From Clostridiales bacterium oral taxon 876 str. F0540 (lineage in GTDB: Bacteria > Bacillota > Clostridia > Clostridiales > Clostridiaceae), in contig KE993501.1 of assembly GCA_000466585.1 (NCBI GenBank), forward strand, positions 181,089-245,088: a stretch of DNA of 64,000 nt, given 5' to 3'. Under the pieces are notes generated by a model. The model was not told the origin of the DNA. It ran no database searches and saw only the letters and a list, made by a program, of their open reading frames with translations. Shown here piece by piece: positions 50,721 through 59,783 of this stretch (the stretch's first letter is position 1; each line of letters starts with the position of its first letter). Both the position numbers and the translations under genes were made by a program.

Positions 50721-51347
50721 ATGAATTATATAAAGGTACCTATGGAGATAGAAAAAAGAAGTTTTGAAATTATTGGTGAAGAGATGGGGAAGCACTGCTT
50801 TTCACCAAGGGAACTAAGCATAATAAAAAGAGTTATACATACTACTGCTGATTTCGAATATAAAGATTTAGTTTATATAAGAGAAAATGCAATAGATAAG
50901 GCACTAGAACTTTTGAACAAAGGTATAACTATTTATACAGATACAAAAATGGCTTTTTCAGGAATAAATAAAGCTGCCCTTAATAAGCTTAATTGCAAAG
51001 TAGAGTGTTTTGTTGATAGGGAAGATGTATCAGCAATAGCAAAGGAAATGGGAATTACACGTTCTATGGCCGCTGTTGAAAAAGCTGTAGAGGAGGAAGT
51101 TAAGTTCTTTGTTTTCGGTAATGCTCCAACAGCTTTGTACAAGCTTAAAGAGCTGATAGTTGAAGGAAGATCCAAAGCTGAATTTATTATTGGTGCGCCT
51201 ATAGGTTTTGTAGGTGCAGCAGAATCTAAAGAAGAGATAGAAAAATTAAATATCCCATTAATAACAGTGAGAGGAAGAAAAGGAGGCAGTACAGTGGCTG
51301 CCTCAATCGTCAATGCTCTTATGTATATGCTTATAGAGAGGAATTAG
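50721..51347 (+). CDS. cbiC: Cobalt-precorrin-8 methylmutase CbiC
   Basis: A 208-residue CobH/CbiC-family enzyme that moves the C11 methyl group to C12, giving cobyrinate. The catalytic His40 lies in RVIHTTADFEY, and VRGRKGGSTVAASIVNALMY is the conserved C-terminal motif. AGGAGAG precedes ATG 50721. The next gene starts two bases after its stop. Confidence 0.93.
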   Translation: MNYIKVPMEIEKRSFEIIGEEMGKHCFSPRELSIIKRVIHTTADFEYKDLVYIRENAIDKALELLNKGITIYTDTKMAFSGINKAALNKLNCKVECFVDREDVSAIAKEMGITRSMAAVEKAVEEEVKFFVFGNAPTALYKLKELIVEGRSKAEFIIGAPIGFVGAAESKEEIEKLNIPLITVRGRKGGSTVAASIVNALMYMLIERN

Positions 51348-51349
51348 GT

Positions 51350-52429
51350 ATGCTTGACCTTTATGTAAATTGTGATGGCAAAAAGCTAAGATGCGGGTAT
51401 ACTACCGGTTCCTGCGCAGCAGCAGCTGCCAAGGCTGCTGCCTTTATGCTATATAGCGAGGTGGATTTACAACAAATAAAGATTGACACCCCAAAAGGAA
51501 TAGTGTTAAACCTTCCTATAGAAAAAACAGTACGAGGAGAAGACTATGTTGAGTGCTGCGTAATAAAGGATGGCGGAGATGATCCTGATGTCACTCATGG
51601 CTTAGAAATTTGGGCAAGAGCCAAAAAAAGTGATAAGGACTATAGTCTTAAAGGCGGCAGAGGGGTCGGAGTTGTTAATGGAGAAGGACTATATATAAAA
51701 AAAGGAGAGCCGGCAATAAATCCGGTTCCAAGACTTATGATTGAAAAAGAAGTTAAAGAAGTTCTGCCAAAAGACCGTGGAGCAGAAATAACTATCTTTG
51801 TACCAAGAGGAGAGGAAGTTGCAAAGAAGACCTTCAATCCAAGATTAAACATAATAGGCGGAATTTCTATTTTGGGAACTACCGGTATTGTAACTCCAAT
51901 GTCAGAAGAAGCTCTTAAAGAGTCAATTAAGCTTGAAATTAATCAAAAATCAGCTAAAGGCTGCAAGGACTTGATTTTAGTCTTTGGAAATATGGGAGAA
52001 GACAAAGCTAATAGCCTAAGACTAGATTTAGATAAAGTAGTTACCATGTCAAACTTCGTTGGCTTTGCTTTAAATTGCTGTATAGAAAAGGGAATAAAGA
52101 AAATTACCATGGTTGGACATATAGGTAAGATTTGCAAAATAGCAGCAGGATGCTTTAATACTCACAGCAGAGTTTGTGATGTAAGGCTTGAAGTTATTGC
52201 TCTAGAATTAGCATTACTAGGGGCTGATACAAACTTAGTCAAAAAAGTATATGAAGAGAAAACTACAGAAGGAGCTGTTAAGCTTCTAGGAAATGAATAT
52301 AAAACTGTTTATACAAATATTGGAGTCAAAATAAAAAATAGAATAGAACAGTTTTCCTATTATCAGTTAGAAGCAGATGTAATAATTTTTTCAATGGATA
52401 ATGGTGTACTCTATGACAGCAGAGAGTGA
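51350..52429 (+). CDS. cbiD: Cobalt-precorrin-5B (C1)-methyltransferase CbiD
   Basis: A 359-residue CbiD. Family marks are the N-terminal CGYTTGSCAAAAAKAA and the GGDDPDVTHG motif. It methylates C1 with SAM in the anaerobic route. Length is normal. ATTAGGT precedes ATG 51350 closely. Confidence 0.94.
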   Translation: MLDLYVNCDGKKLRCGYTTGSCAAAAAKAAAFMLYSEVDLQQIKIDTPKGIVLNLPIEKTVRGEDYVECCVIKDGGDDPDVTHGLEIWARAKKSDKDYSLKGGRGVGVVNGEGLYIKKGEPAINPVPRLMIEKEVKEVLPKDRGAEITIFVPRGEEVAKKTFNPRLNIIGGISILGTTGIVTPMSEEALKESIKLEINQKSAKGCKDLILVFGNMGEDKANSLRLDLDKVVTMSNFVGFALNCCIEKGIKKITMVGHIGKICKIAAGCFNTHSRVCDVRLEVIALELALLGADTNLVKKVYEEKTTEGAVKLLGNEYKTVYTNIGVKIKNRIEQFSYYQLEADVIIFSMDNGVLYDSRE

Positions 52430-52438
52430 GGAAAATTA

Positions 52439-53053
52439 ATGATATATATTGTTGGTATTGGTCCCGGAAGCAAGGATTATATTTTGCCAAAGGCAATAAT
52501 TACCATAGAAAACTCAGAAGTTGTAATTGGTTTTAGAAGGGCTTTAGAAAGTCTGTATTTTATAGATATGCCCAAAAAGGAGGCTAAGGATTTAAGTGAA
52601 ATAATAAGCTTTATAAATTCATGTAAAGCTAAGGATATTGCTATTGTGGCTTCAGGAGATCCATGCTTTTATGGGATATTGAATTATATAAAAGCAAATT
52701 ATAAAGTAAGTTTTGAAGTTGTACCGGGAATAAGTTCTTTCCAATATCTTATGGCTAAGCTTAATAAAGCTTGGCAGGGAAGTTTTCTCGGAAGTCTTCA
52801 TGGACGTGAAGAAGATTTTATAGAGAAGGTAGGGAATAGTTATATTTCCATATGGTTAACAGATAAGACAAATACTCCAAAGATTATCTGCAAAAGGCTT
52901 TATGAAAAGCCAATGCAGTGCAAGGTTTATATAGGCGAAAATTTATCTTATGAAGATGAGAAGATTACAGTAGGAATACCGGAAGAATTAATGGATAAGG
53001 AATATGGTGATTTATCAGTGGTGGTGATAGAAAATGATTTATATAAAGGATGA
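52439..53053 (+). CDS. cbiE: Cobalt-precorrin-7 (C5)-methyltransferase CbiE
   Basis: A 204-residue tetrapyrrole methylase. It starts IYIVGIGPGSKDYILPKA and carries VASGDPCFYGIL and VVPGISSFQYL. Together with CbiT it methylates C5 and C15 and removes the acetate carboxyl. Its end overlaps cbiT by 20 bp, so translation is probably coupled. Confidence 0.92.
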   Translation: MIYIVGIGPGSKDYILPKAIITIENSEVVIGFRRALESLYFIDMPKKEAKDLSEIISFINSCKAKDIAIVASGDPCFYGILNYIKANYKVSFEVVPGISSFQYLMAKLNKAWQGSFLGSLHGREEDFIEKVGNSYISIWLTDKTNTPKIICKRLYEKPMQCKVYIGENLSYEDEKITVGIPEELMDKEYGDLSVVVIENDLYKG

Positions 53054-53594
53054 AGAATTTATAAGAGGAAACTGCCCTATGACTAAGGAAGAAATAAGAA
53101 TACTCAGTGTAGCAAAGCTTAAAATAAAAGAGAATTACAGAGTGCTTGATATTGGAGCAGGTACAGGTTCTGTAGCAATACAAATGGCCAAGGAGTGTGC
53201 TGATGGAGAAGTTATTGCTATTGAGAAAGAAAATGAAGCCTTAGAAACTTTACAAAGAAATATAGAAAGGTTTCAGTGCTCAAACATAAAAGTAATAGCT
53301 TTGGAGGCTTTAGAGGCAGAGAAAAGTATAGAAGGAGATTTTGATGCAATTTTTGTTGGAGGCAGTGGAGGAAATATTGAAGAAATAATAAAAAGTTATG
53401 GAAATAAGCTAAAGCACGGAGCCATAATGGTATTGAACTTCATAACTATAGATAATCTCTATAAGGCTATAGAAACACTTAAGGCACTCAACTACAAGAC
53501 AGAGTGCTCACAAATATCTGTCAGCAAGACTAGAGGAAATAGTTATATGCTTATGGCAAATAACCCGATTTTTATAGTTACTGCTGTTAAATAA
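53034..53594 (+). CDS. cbiT: Cobalt-precorrin-6B (C15)-methyltransferase CbiT
   Basis: A 186-residue class I methyltransferase: GNCPMTKEEIRILSVAKLK is the CbiT start, VLDIGAGTGSVAIQ the SAM-binding motif, and DAIFVGGSGG the later signature. It performs C15 methylation and decarboxylation. In many bacteria it is fused to CbiE; here it overlaps instead. Confidence 0.93.
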   Translation: MIYIKDEEFIRGNCPMTKEEIRILSVAKLKIKENYRVLDIGAGTGSVAIQMAKECADGEVIAIEKENEALETLQRNIERFQCSNIKVIALEALEAEKSIEGDFDAIFVGGSGGNIEEIIKSYGNKLKHGAIMVLNFITIDNLYKAIETLKALNYKTECSQISVSKTRGNSYMLMANNPIFIVTAVK

Positions 53595-53613
53595 AAGGAA
53601 ATGGAGATATGAT

Positions 53614-54276
53614 ATGGCTAAATTATATGGAATAGGAGTAGGTCCTGGCGATAAGGAACTGATTACCCTTAAGGCTGTAAAGATAATAGAAAGTTGTGAT
53701 GTAGTAGTAGCGCCTAGCAGCATGGCTAACGGAAAGAGCATAGCGCTTGAAATTGCTGAAGGTTATATTAAAAAAGGCGCTGAGATTATAATCAGGCATT
53801 TTCCAATGGGAGGGGAAGATCAGGAAGAAAAAATTTATGAGGCATTTAAAGCAATAGAAGAAAAGCTTCAGGAAGATAAGAAGGTAGCTTTTTTAACTAT
53901 TGGAGACCCTTTTGTATACAGCACTTATATATATCTATTAAAGCATATAGAAGAGAAGGGGTATGAAACGGAAACTATACCGGGAATAACTTCCTTCTGC
54001 GCTTGTGCAAGTATTTCTAAGCAGCCGATAGTTATAGGTGATGAACCTCTTTTAATAGTGCCGGGCGATAAAGTGGAGCATATAAGAGATGAAAAGCATG
54101 TTGTTGTTATGAAAGTTTATAAAATAGAAGAGAAAATACTGAATACCCTTGAAGAAAAAGGGTTTAAGTATGTTTATATAAAAAGAGCGGGAAGAGAAGG
54201 ACAGGAAGTTATTTATGAAAGAGATGAAATACTTAAAAGCAAAGACTATATGTCGCTTATAATAGCAAATAGATAG
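53614..54276 (+). CDS. cbiL: Cobalt-precorrin-2 (C20)-methyltransferase CbiL
   Basis: A 220-residue tetrapyrrole methylase: LYGIGVGPGDKELITLKAVK, then FLTIGDPFVYSTYIYLL and TIPGITSFCACAS. The C20-specific spacing matches CbiL. It performs the first methylation after cobalt insertion. It starts 19 bp after cbiT with AAAGGAAATGGAG. Confidence 0.92.
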   Translation: MAKLYGIGVGPGDKELITLKAVKIIESCDVVVAPSSMANGKSIALEIAEGYIKKGAEIIIRHFPMGGEDQEEKIYEAFKAIEEKLQEDKKVAFLTIGDPFVYSTYIYLLKHIEEKGYETETIPGITSFCACASISKQPIVIGDEPLLIVPGDKVEHIRDEKHVVVMKVYKIEEKILNTLEEKGFKYVYIKRAGREGQEVIYERDEILKSKDYMSLIIANR

Positions 54277-54286
54277 AGGTGAGATT

Positions 54287-55060
54287 ATGGTATATTTTAT
54301 AGGAGCAGGTCCAGGAGATGTTGACTTAATAACTGTTAAAGGCAGGAATATTTTATCTCAGGCTGATATAGTTATTTATGCCGGCTCCTTAGTGAGCAGT
54401 GAACATTTAAAGTTTTGTAAAGAGGAAGTAAAAGCCTATAATTCTGCTAAAATGACCTTGCAGGAAGTTATTGAAGTTATAAAAAGTTCAAAGGCCGAAG
54501 ATAAGCTGGTAGTTAGACTTCATACGGGGGATCCGTCTATATATGGTGCAATAAAAGAACAAATGGATGAACTTGATAAACTTGATATAGATTACAAGGT
54601 TATCCCGGGAGTAAGCTCTTTTACAGCGGCGGCTTCAGCAATTAAAAGTGAGTTTACTCTGCCTAATGTTACTCAAACAGTAATTTTAACTAGAGTAGAA
54701 GGAAGAACCCCTGTGCCTGATACTGAGGATTTAGAGAGGCTGGCTAAGATAGGTGCCTCGATGGCGATATTTTTATCAATAAACATGATTGATAAGGTTG
54801 TAGCTAAGCTTAGACAAGGCTATGGAAGAAACGTTCCTATAGCTGTCGTGGAAAGAGCTACATGGGAGGATGAAAGAATAATAATTGGAACCTTAGATGA
54901 TATAACTCAAAAGGTAAAGGAAGAAAACATAACTAAGTGTGCTCAAATTCTTGTTGGGGACTTTATAGATTGTCAGTATGAAAAGAGCCTTCTTTATGAT
55001 AAAAACTTTACTCATATGTTTAGAGAGGGTAGTAATGAAGATAGCGGTAATAAGCTTTAA
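54287..55060 (+). CDS. cbiF: Cobalt-precorrin-4 (C11)-methyltransferase CbiF
   Basis: A 257-residue tetrapyrrole methylase: VYFIGAGPGDVDLITVKGRN, VRLHTGDPSIYGAI and VIPGVSSFTAAASA are typical of CbiF/CobM. It methylates C11. The gene overlaps cbiG by 26 bp. Confidence 0.94.
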   Translation: MVYFIGAGPGDVDLITVKGRNILSQADIVIYAGSLVSSEHLKFCKEEVKAYNSAKMTLQEVIEVIKSSKAEDKLVVRLHTGDPSIYGAIKEQMDELDKLDIDYKVIPGVSSFTAAASAIKSEFTLPNVTQTVILTRVEGRTPVPDTEDLERLAKIGASMAIFLSINMIDKVVAKLRQGYGRNVPIAVVERATWEDERIIIGTLDDITQKVKEENITKCAQILVGDFIDCQYEKSLLYDKNFTHMFREGSNEDSGNKL

Positions 55061-55997
55061 CAGCAAGGGAAACAGTATTGCACAAGTAATTAAGGAAAGC
55101 ATTAATGCTGATTTATTTGCTAAGGATCAAATAAAAGGCTTTAACTTAAAAGAAATTGCAAAGGCTCTTATGGAAAACTACAATGCCTTGATTTTTATAG
55201 CTTCTACCGGCATTGCAGTGAGGGCAGTAGCTCCATATCTTAGAAGCAAAGCAGAAGATCCGGCAGTTTTAGTTATAGATGTTTTTGGAAAGCATGTTAT
55301 TAGTCTTTTAAGTGGACATCTTGGAGGTGCTAATGAGCTTGCAATTGAAATCGCAGAGCTCATTAAGGCAGAACCTATCATTACTACCGCGACAGATGGA
55401 ATGGGTATAGAAGCCCCGGATATGATAGCTAAAAGAAATAATTTGGTTATAGAAAATCCTAAAACTGCCAAGGATATTTCTGCTCTTTTAGTAGATGGAA
55501 GAAAAGTAGCCTTCATAGACGAGGAAAATAAAATAAAAGCGCCAAAGGGGTATTCTGATGATTTAGAAGCTTACAAGGGGCTGGTTTACGTCACTAATAA
55601 AGATATAAAAACTCTATATTTGATAAGAAAGAATATTGTTCTTGGAATAGGATGCAAAAAGAATTATTCTCCTGAAAAAATGAAAAAAACTGTGCTTAAG
55701 GCTCTCAAGAATTATAACTTAGATTATAGGTCTGTGAAAGCCGTGGTAACTATTGAGATAAAAAAAGAAGAGCAGGCAATTGTTGAACTAGCCCAAAACC
55801 TAAAGGCTGAGTTTAAAATTTTTACAATCGATGATATCAAAAAAGTAGAGCATAAGTATAAGGGCAGTGACTTTGTTGAAAAAAATGTTGGTGTCAGAGC
55901 AGTATGCGAACCTTGTGTAGAGCTTTACGGAGCAAGGCTTATTACTGAAAAATTAAATTGTGAAGGTATGACCTTATGTATCGGGGAGGTAGAATAA
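55035..55997 (+). CDS. cbiG: Cobalt-precorrin-5A hydrolase CbiG
   Basis: A 320-residue CbiG, which opens the delta-lactone and releases acetaldehyde. It shows the N-terminal domain (IFIASTGIAVRAVAPYL, then LSGHLGGANELA) and the C-terminal domain (LGIGCKKNYSPEKM). I chose ATG 55035, preceded by GAGAGGG; the longer frame lies inside cbiF. Confidence 0.92.
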   Translation: MKIAVISFNSKGNSIAQVIKESINADLFAKDQIKGFNLKEIAKALMENYNALIFIASTGIAVRAVAPYLRSKAEDPAVLVIDVFGKHVISLLSGHLGGANELAIEIAELIKAEPIITTATDGMGIEAPDMIAKRNNLVIENPKTAKDISALLVDGRKVAFIDEENKIKAPKGYSDDLEAYKGLVYVTNKDIKTLYLIRKNIVLGIGCKKNYSPEKMKKTVLKALKNYNLDYRSVKAVVTIEIKKEEQAIVELAQNLKAEFKIFTIDDIKKVEHKYKGSDFVEKNVGVRAVCEPCVELYGARLITEKLNCEGMTLCIGEVE

Positions 55998-56719
55998 TGA
56001 ACAAGCTATACGCAATTGGAATAGGTCCCGGAGGCTTGGAGCATATGACAATCAAAGCAAGACAGGCCATAGAGGATAGTGATGTTATTGTTGGTTACAC
56101 AAAGTACATAGATTTTATAAGACCTTTAATTGGCAATAAAATCATATTTTCCACAGGCATGATGGGTGAGGAAGAAAGATGCAGGGAAGCTCTTAAGCTT
56201 TGTAAAGAAAAAACAGTATCTGTAATAAGTACTGGAGATGCTGGCATTTACGGCATGGCAGGGCTTATATTAGAGCTTAAGGATGATGATGATATAGAGG
56301 TTGAAATTATCCCTGGAGTAACGGCGGCAACAGCTGCTGCATCTATTATAGGCGCTCCATTAATGCATGACAACTGCATAATTAGTCTAAGTGATTTAAT
56401 GACTCCTTATGATTTAATCAAGAAGAGAGTTGAACTAGCAGCAGATGGGGATTTTGTAATATCACTGTATAACCCTAAAAGCAAAGGAAGAGCAGATTAC
56501 TTGATGGAGAGTATTAACATAATAAGAAAGTATAGAAAAGGCAGCACTCCTGTAGCTGTAGTTAAAAATGCTCTTAGAGAAGGTCAGAAGTACAATTTAT
56601 TTACTTTAGATACCCTTCAGGACGCAGAAGTAGACATGCTATCTATTGTTATTATCGGCAATAGTCAAAGTTACATAAAAAATAATAGGTTCATAACTCC
56701 AAGAGGTTATAGATTATGA
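55997..56719 (+). CDS. cbiH: Cobalt-precorrin-3B (C17)-methyltransferase CbiH
   Basis: A 240-residue tetrapyrrole methylase: LYAIGIGPGGLEHMTIKARQ, ISTGDAGIYGMAGL, IIPGVTAATAAASIIGAPL. It methylates C17 and contracts the ring. ATG 55997 shares a base with the cbiG stop (TAATG), with GGGGAGG upstream. Confidence 0.93.
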   Translation: MNKLYAIGIGPGGLEHMTIKARQAIEDSDVIVGYTKYIDFIRPLIGNKIIFSTGMMGEEERCREALKLCKEKTVSVISTGDAGIYGMAGLILELKDDDDIEVEIIPGVTAATAAASIIGAPLMHDNCIISLSDLMTPYDLIKKRVELAADGDFVISLYNPKSKGRADYLMESINIIRKYRKGSTPVAVVKNALREGQKYNLFTLDTLQDAEVDMLSIVIIGNSQSYIKNNRFITPRGYRL

Positions 56720-57480
56720 TAGGCCTGATATTAGGTACTTCAGAGGGAAAAAAAATACTTTCACTTCTAAATAAATATACAGATGATATTTTTGTATCTA
56801 CCGCTACTACCTATGGAGGAGAATTGTTAAAGGATTATTCCTATAAAGTTATCAACACAAAGCCTTTAAATCTTAATGAGCTTGCGGATGAGCTTAAGAA
56901 GAATAATGTTGAAATATTAATTGATGCATCACATCCTTATGCTGCTGTGATTACTGAAAATGCAATAGAAGCCTGCTCAAGACTTAAGATACATTATATA
57001 AGATATGAAAGAAAAAATGTAGTTTCTGATTTTGAAGATAAAATTATAAAAATTAAAGATTATGATGAACTAGGTCAAAAGCTTAAGGAAGTAGAAGGTA
57101 ATATATTAAATACTACTGGAAGCAGAAATATTGCAAAGTTTATGGACATGAAGCTTGAAAATAGAATAATTCATAGAGTGCTACCTTCTATTGAGGTAAT
57201 GATGAGATGCTTTTCTTTAGGAGTAAAAACTGAAGATATCATTGCAATAAAAGGACCTGTAAGCTATGAGCTTAATGTAGGCTTTCTAAAGGAATATGAT
57301 GCGAAAGCCATAATTCTTAAAGATAGCGGCAAGGCTGGCGGAACTGAGGAAAAACTGAAAGCAGCTTTTGATCTAGGTGTGCAAGCTTTTGTTATTGAAA
57401 GAAAAAAACAACGTTTCGATTATTTATTTAGTGATGAAGAAGAACTTGTAAATTATATTAGGGAGAGTGGAAAAATATGA
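56716..57480 (+). CDS. cbiJ: Cobalt-precorrin-6A reductase CbiJ
   Basis: A 254-residue CbiJ/CobK-type NADH-dependent reductase of the macrocycle. LILGTSEGKKI at the start and ILIDASHPYAAVITENA are diagnostic, as is AIKGPVSYELN later. It overlaps cbiH and the next gene by four bases each (ATGA). Confidence 0.92.
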   Translation: MIGLILGTSEGKKILSLLNKYTDDIFVSTATTYGGELLKDYSYKVINTKPLNLNELADELKKNNVEILIDASHPYAAVITENAIEACSRLKIHYIRYERKNVVSDFEDKIIKIKDYDELGQKLKEVEGNILNTTGSRNIAKFMDMKLENRIIHRVLPSIEVMMRCFSLGVKTEDIIAIKGPVSYELNVGFLKEYDAKAIILKDSGKAGGTEEKLKAAFDLGVQAFVIERKKQRFDYLFSDEEELVNYIRESGKI

Positions 57481-57959
57481 AATTGAGAAAATTGATATTA
57501 ACTGCCTTATTTATAGCTCTAAGTTTTGTTGGGGCAAATTTTAAAATGGCCGGAAGTATAGCCTTTGATTCTATGCCAGGATTTTTAGGAACGTTAATTC
57601 TAGGACCATTGTATGGTGCAGTCATAGGTGCGGCAGGTCATTTTTTAACTGCTGCAACCAGCGGTTTTTATCTGACCTTGCCTGTTCATATTATATTAAT
57701 GATAGCTATGGCAATTACTATGTATCTGTTTGGCTTGACCTATAGAATTCTTGAAAATAAATATTCAGCAGCAGTAATAGTTTCTTCAATTGTAGCAGTA
57801 GTAATAAATGGGCCTGTAGCTATTTTTATGATAATTCCTATTTTGGGGAAAAGCATTTTAGCAATGCTTCCTATATTGTCTTTGGTTGCTTTTTTAAATG
57901 TGGCTGTGGCACATATATGCTATAAATTTCTTCCAAACAAGTATAAAACTTTAGATTAA
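57477..57959 (+). CDS. ECF transporter S component (possibly CblT-like)
   Basis: A 160-residue integral membrane protein with five to six helices: ALFIALSFVGANFKM, SMPGFLGTLILGPLYGAVIG and a NGPVA turn are typical ECF S components. Its position at the end of a cbi operon and before pduX suggests uptake of a cobalamin lower-ligand precursor such as alpha-ribazole, as proposed for CblT, but this is an inference. It overlaps cbiJ by four bases. Confidence 0.78.
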   Translation: MKLRKLILTALFIALSFVGANFKMAGSIAFDSMPGFLGTLILGPLYGAVIGAAGHFLTAATSGFYLTLPVHIILMIAMAITMYLFGLTYRILENKYSAAVIVSSIVAVVINGPVAIFMIIPILGKSILAMLPILSLVAFLNVAVAHICYKFLPNKYKTLD

Positions 57960-57998
57960 GACTTTTAATTATAAAAATATCATAATTGGAGAAGATGT

Positions 57999-58826
57999 AT
58001 GGAAGCTTCAGCATACTATCCTGGTAGCATAGGTGAACTTATGCAAGGGAATTTTAAAGGAACAGACATTTTAGTATCTTGCCCGATAAACCTATATACA
58101 AACATTAAAGTATTTGAGAGCAAGTTCCCCTGTAATAAATATAAAAATAATAAAACAGCTAAATTTTTAGGAAACATGCTTACGCGCTGGGGATATGAAA
58201 GATATGATAAAATATTTGATATTGAAATATGTTCGCAAATACCTAGAGGTAAGGGCTTTGCTAGCAGTACTGCCGATTTATGTGCACTTTACAATGCTCT
58301 AATCGCATTATTTAATAGGGAGTTTAATCAGCTTGAACTTGCAGAAGAATGCATAAATATTGAACCAACAGACAGTATTATTTTTAAAGAAATGACTTTA
58401 TTTGATTATAAAAATGGAACGTTTTATGAATCTATTGGAAGCTATATAGAATTTTACATATTGATATTCGAAGGATTCAGAATAGTTGATACAGTGGAAT
58501 TTAATAAAAAATCATTCCAGCCATTGGGAAATATAGATGATTTAGTCCCAATATTAAAAAATGGAGTACTAAGAAAAAGCATTGGAGAAATTGGTTCAGT
58601 TTCATCTGAAAGTATACGAAGAAACCAACATAGGCTAAAGTATAATTCATTAGACTATATTTTAGGTATAAGCAGAAAAAGTGGAGGTGCTGGAGTAATA
58701 GGTGCTCATAGCGGAGATTGTCTTGGAATAATTTTTGAGAATGAAGAACAGGCAAGATATGCTAAAGAACACTATTTATTTTACGGCAACCATAGGAATT
58801 ATATATTAAAAAGCATAAAAATATAG
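57999..58826 (+). CDS. pduX: L-threonine kinase PduX-like (GHMP family)
   Basis: A 275-residue GHMP kinase. AYYPGSIGELMQGNFKGTDI is the PduX-type start, PRGKGFASSTADLCALYNAL the ATP-binding motif and SGGAGVIGAHSGDCLG the third motif. PduX makes L-threonine O-3-phosphate, the source of the aminopropanol linker of B12. Last gene of the operon. GGAGAAG precedes ATG 57999. Confidence 0.88.
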   Translation: MEASAYYPGSIGELMQGNFKGTDILVSCPINLYTNIKVFESKFPCNKYKNNKTAKFLGNMLTRWGYERYDKIFDIEICSQIPRGKGFASSTADLCALYNALIALFNREFNQLELAEECINIEPTDSIIFKEMTLFDYKNGTFYESIGSYIEFYILIFEGFRIVDTVEFNKKSFQPLGNIDDLVPILKNGVLRKSIGEIGSVSSESIRRNQHRLKYNSLDYILGISRKSGGAGVIGAHSGDCLGIIFENEEQARYAKEHYLFYGNHRNYILKSIKI

Positions 58827-58852
58827 AGAAATATATTAAAGTTTTAATAGAA

Positions 58853-59043
58853 TTACAAGGCTCCACATCAACGTTAAAAATGTAATTGGAGGCACGCTGC
58901 TGACAGGTGAAGTTAGTTATGTTGGCAGCTTATTTGGAGCACTGACTCAGGAGTTATTTCAAAGACTTCTAGTTGCAAGAAGAGTTTCACAAAAGGCACG
59001 AGGACGAGGTACTTTGAGCAGAAAATCTGAATCTTTAAAATAA
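58853..59043 (+). pseudogene. Open-frame remnant, unknown family
   Basis: The frame reads RLHINVKNVIGGTLLTGEVS, then YVGSLFGALTQELFQ and a basic tail to TAA 59043. It has no start codon or ribosome site. The regular, gene-like composition suggests the C-terminal end of a lost gene at the operon's end. I cannot name the family. Confidence 0.4.
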
Positions 59044-59192
59044 AGTTAATTCTAAGTTCCTCCATTGAGAGGTAATTATAAAAAAGGGATACCTAAGGTT
59101 AGAAAGAAATTTCTATTGTAAGGAAGCTCTTTTTTGTTATGGAGTCTTAAGAAATATTACAAGAAAGTGTGGAGGAAATAAATATCAAAAGT

Positions 59193-59240
59193 GCAGCTAT
59201 ATAACTAGAAATATATATAGATAACTAGTTATATAGCTGC
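59193..59240. terminator. Perfect 16-bp hairpin
   Basis: GCAGCTATATAACTAG (59193-59208) and CTAGTTATATAGCTGC (59225-59240) are perfectly complementary, followed by CCCCTTT. It is probably a terminator for the B12 operon region. A second, imperfect inverted repeat (TTGCCG arm near 59308, CGGCAA near 59372) lies before the minus-strand lipoprotein stop and may be its terminator. No gene is seen between 59044 and 59404. Confidence 0.6.
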
Positions 59241-59404
59241 CCCTTTGGTAAAAACATAATTGTATTAACAAGAAATGGTTTTATCAATAACTAGCTGCAA
59301 CACAAAAGTTGCCGATAATTTTAAATGCAGTAGACAAAGTGAGAGTATAAATCATTTAAAATTACCGGCAATGATTTCTATATAAAATCTTGTAAACTAA
59401 TGTA

Positions 59405-59530
59405 TTATTTTTGTTTTGTTGCACTTGCTGTTGTATCAGTATTTCCTGCTTTTGAAGTACCTTGCGAACCACAGGCTGTTAGTGAAAACACTAATAGTAA
59501 TGACATTATTATTGTTAATATTTTTTTCAT
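59405..59530 (-). CDS. 41-residue lipoprotein
   Basis: A very short frame with all marks of a secreted lipoprotein: ATG 59530 behind AGGAGTGATTTG, MKKILTIIMSLLLVFS, lipobox LTAC, then a 20-residue polar tail rich in Ser, Thr, Gly and Lys. It is too short for a folded domain. Either a genuine tiny lipoprotein or the start of a gene that was cut down. The function is unknown. Confidence 0.7.
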   Translation of the reverse strand: MKKILTIIMSLLLVFSLTACGSQGTSKAGNTDTTASATKQK

Positions 59531-59783
59531 TCAAATCACTCCTGTCTTCTATAATTAAATTATATGATACAAATGTGGTAATACTATCAAGTTAATATGT
59601 GAAATTTGTGTGAGTAAAAAAATATATGATATAATTAGATTAACAGAATAATAAAATTATTATGTGACATGAAATCTGCAGTAATAATAATGTGAGATCT
59701 AATGCTGTGTTTAGTGCTACACAAATTACTCTGCAGCCAGCTGACAAGCCAGTGAAATACATGTTATAAAGGAGTATTGTATT

